Assembly: GCA_014730295.1 (NCBI GenBank) | Contig: WJIN01000114.1 | Coordinates: 1 to 54,323, forward strand | Source: Promethearchaeota archaeon | Lineage (GTDB): Archaea > Asgardarchaeota > Lokiarchaeia > Sigynarchaeales > SOKP01 | Length of the DNA: 54,323 nucleotides | Reading direction: 5' to 3' | In this document: positions 53,630 to 54,323 of the stretch, piece after piece | Position numbering within the stretch: the first letter of the stretch is position 1 | Layout of the letters: each line of letters opens with the position of its first letter | Position numbers and translations under genes: made by a program | The notes under the pieces: generated by a model | The model's database searches: none | Told to the model about the DNA's origin: nothing | The model's input: only the letters and a program-made list of their open reading frames with translations

Positions 53630-54323
53630 ATGTTAGGTGGAAAAGGAAGAAGCTTAGTGATTTTCAGCGTGTTCTTCTTAACAGCTGGATTTGCATTTGT
53701 TAATTATTTCCTTGTATTTTTTGGGATAATTTTATTATTTAGCACGGTTGTGAGCCTTCCACTTTTCTATTATCAGATGAATATTGAGGAATTGAAGGTC
53801 TATCGGGAATTAGAAAAAGAAAAGGTATTTAAGGATGATTTTGTGCATATTAAAGTAGTAGTCGAAAATCGTGGTAAAAACAGTTTCGACTTTCTTGAAA
53901 TTCGTGATAGCTATAATCCTGAATTATTTCGATTAATATTAGGTGAAAATTTCATCAGCACTCGGATTGGTCCCAAAGAAACAATAAAGTTCTCATATAT
54001 CTTAGAACCAAAAGTCAGAGGAACATATCCTCTAGGACCTTTAACAGTTACCGTTAAAGATAGACTTGGATTTAATTCTGAAGAGCGGATTGTTCCCAAT
54101 AGTGTCACAGAGATTTTAATATATCCTCCCTACGAAGATATCAAACGAATTGAAATTCTTGGATCAAAGCGTTCCCTTCAACTAAATTATGGAGTTCAAC
54201 GCTCAAAGCAAAAAGGATTGGGTTCAGAATTTTATGGAATGAGGAAATATGTGTTCGGAGACCAATTTCGATTAATAGATTGGAAAGCCAGTGTCAGGAC
54301 ACAAAAACTTATTGTGAGAGAAT
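53630..54323 (+). CDS. DUF58 protein (partial, runs off the window)
   Basis: The reading frame from ATG 53630 stays open to the right edge (231 codons seen). A GGAGGT Shine-Dalgarno lies at 53612-53617. Two membrane helices occupy about 8-26 and 29-47, followed by a beta-rich extracytoplasmic or cytoplasmic domain (KVFKDDFVHIKVVVENRG). The DUF58 hallmark FYGMRKYVFGDQFRLIDWKAS appears near residues 202-222, here shortened in quotation to GMRKYVFGDQFRLIDWKA. DUF58 proteins are standard partners of MoxR ATPases. The C-terminal part, which often has a VWA-like fold, lies outside the window. Confidence 0.93.
   Translation, partial: MLGGKGRSLVIFSVFFLTAGFAFVNYFLVFFGIILLFSTVVSLPLFYYQMNIEELKVYRELEKEKVFKDDFVHIKVVVENRGKNSFDFLEIRDSYNPELFRLILGENFISTRIGPKETIKFSYILEPKVRGTYPLGPLTVTVKDRLGFNSEERIVPNSVTEILIYPPYEDIKRIEILGSKRSLQLNYGVQRSKQKGLGSEFYGMRKYVFGDQFRLIDWKASVRTQKLIVRE

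Noticed and set aside
1..54323. CRISPR arrays, insertion sequences, rRNA genes and integrated virus genes
   Set aside because: No regularly spaced repeats, transposase, rRNA-like or capsid/terminase-like sequence was seen; the intein is the only mobile element I can support.

Overview
The window is AT-rich archaeal DNA, most likely from an Asgard-type lineage. The information-processing genes are archaeal: MCM helicase carrying an intein, a GINS subunit, both subunits of topoisomerase VI, ScpA/ScpB, an archaeal-type valyl-tRNA synthetase and an intron-containing tRNA-Ala. Nitrogen metabolism uses carrier-protein (LysW-type) lysine/arginine enzymes. A Ras/Rab-like small GTPase with all five G motifs, a PPP-family phosphatase and an HDAC-family deacylase add a eukaryote-like flavour. 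The lineage is inferred from this gene mix; no phylogenetic marker was tested.

Layout. 1-61: tail of an unknown + strand gene. 116-3355 (-): one protein made of two fused B12-binding/radical SAM units. 3480-5202 (+): scpA, with an N-terminal SAP-like motif, then scpB. 5207-9775 (-): GT2 glycosyltransferase, valS, a methyltransferase and tRNA-Ala(CGC) with a 30-nt intron. 9902-10750 (-): orphan DpnA-like DNA adenine methylase. 11030-16826 (+): tight MoxR ATPase / VWA / SWIM-like three-gene cassette. 16839-19704 (-): lysX-lysZ-lysK, with no lysW in the window. 19814-22989: a second radical SAM protein, a small membrane protein and coaBC. 23268-29131 (+): very long top6B, top6A, a HEAT-like protein and pyrE in one apparent operon. 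29145-37919: GINS, a giant membrane HEAT-repeat protein, intein-bearing MCM and rubrerythrin. 37931-39687: divergent atypical kinase-like protein and PPP phosphatase. 39751-44468: VIT-family transporter, zinc-type dehydrogenase, small GTPase, HDAC-family enzyme and a Pro-rich coiled-coil zinc-ribbon protein. 44834-54323 (+): surface-protein operon with a degenerate transglutaminase-like Ig-repeat protein, two proteins sharing a DUF4129-like domain, a DUF4350-like protein, a second MoxR ATPase and a DUF58 protein cut by the window end.

How the genes fit together. Chromosome architecture and replication are over-represented (ScpA/B, Topo VI, GINS, MCM), and ScpA and Top6B share a SAP-like motif that may target both to DNA. 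Two MoxR ATPase systems of different type occur: a soluble MoxR-VWA-SWIM triad and a membrane MoxR-DUF58-transglutaminase-like cluster. The strongest candidates for undescribed biology are the MoxR-VWA-SWIM triad, the surface cluster whose transglutaminase-like domain has lost its catalytic Cys and His, and the divergent kinase/phosphatase pair.
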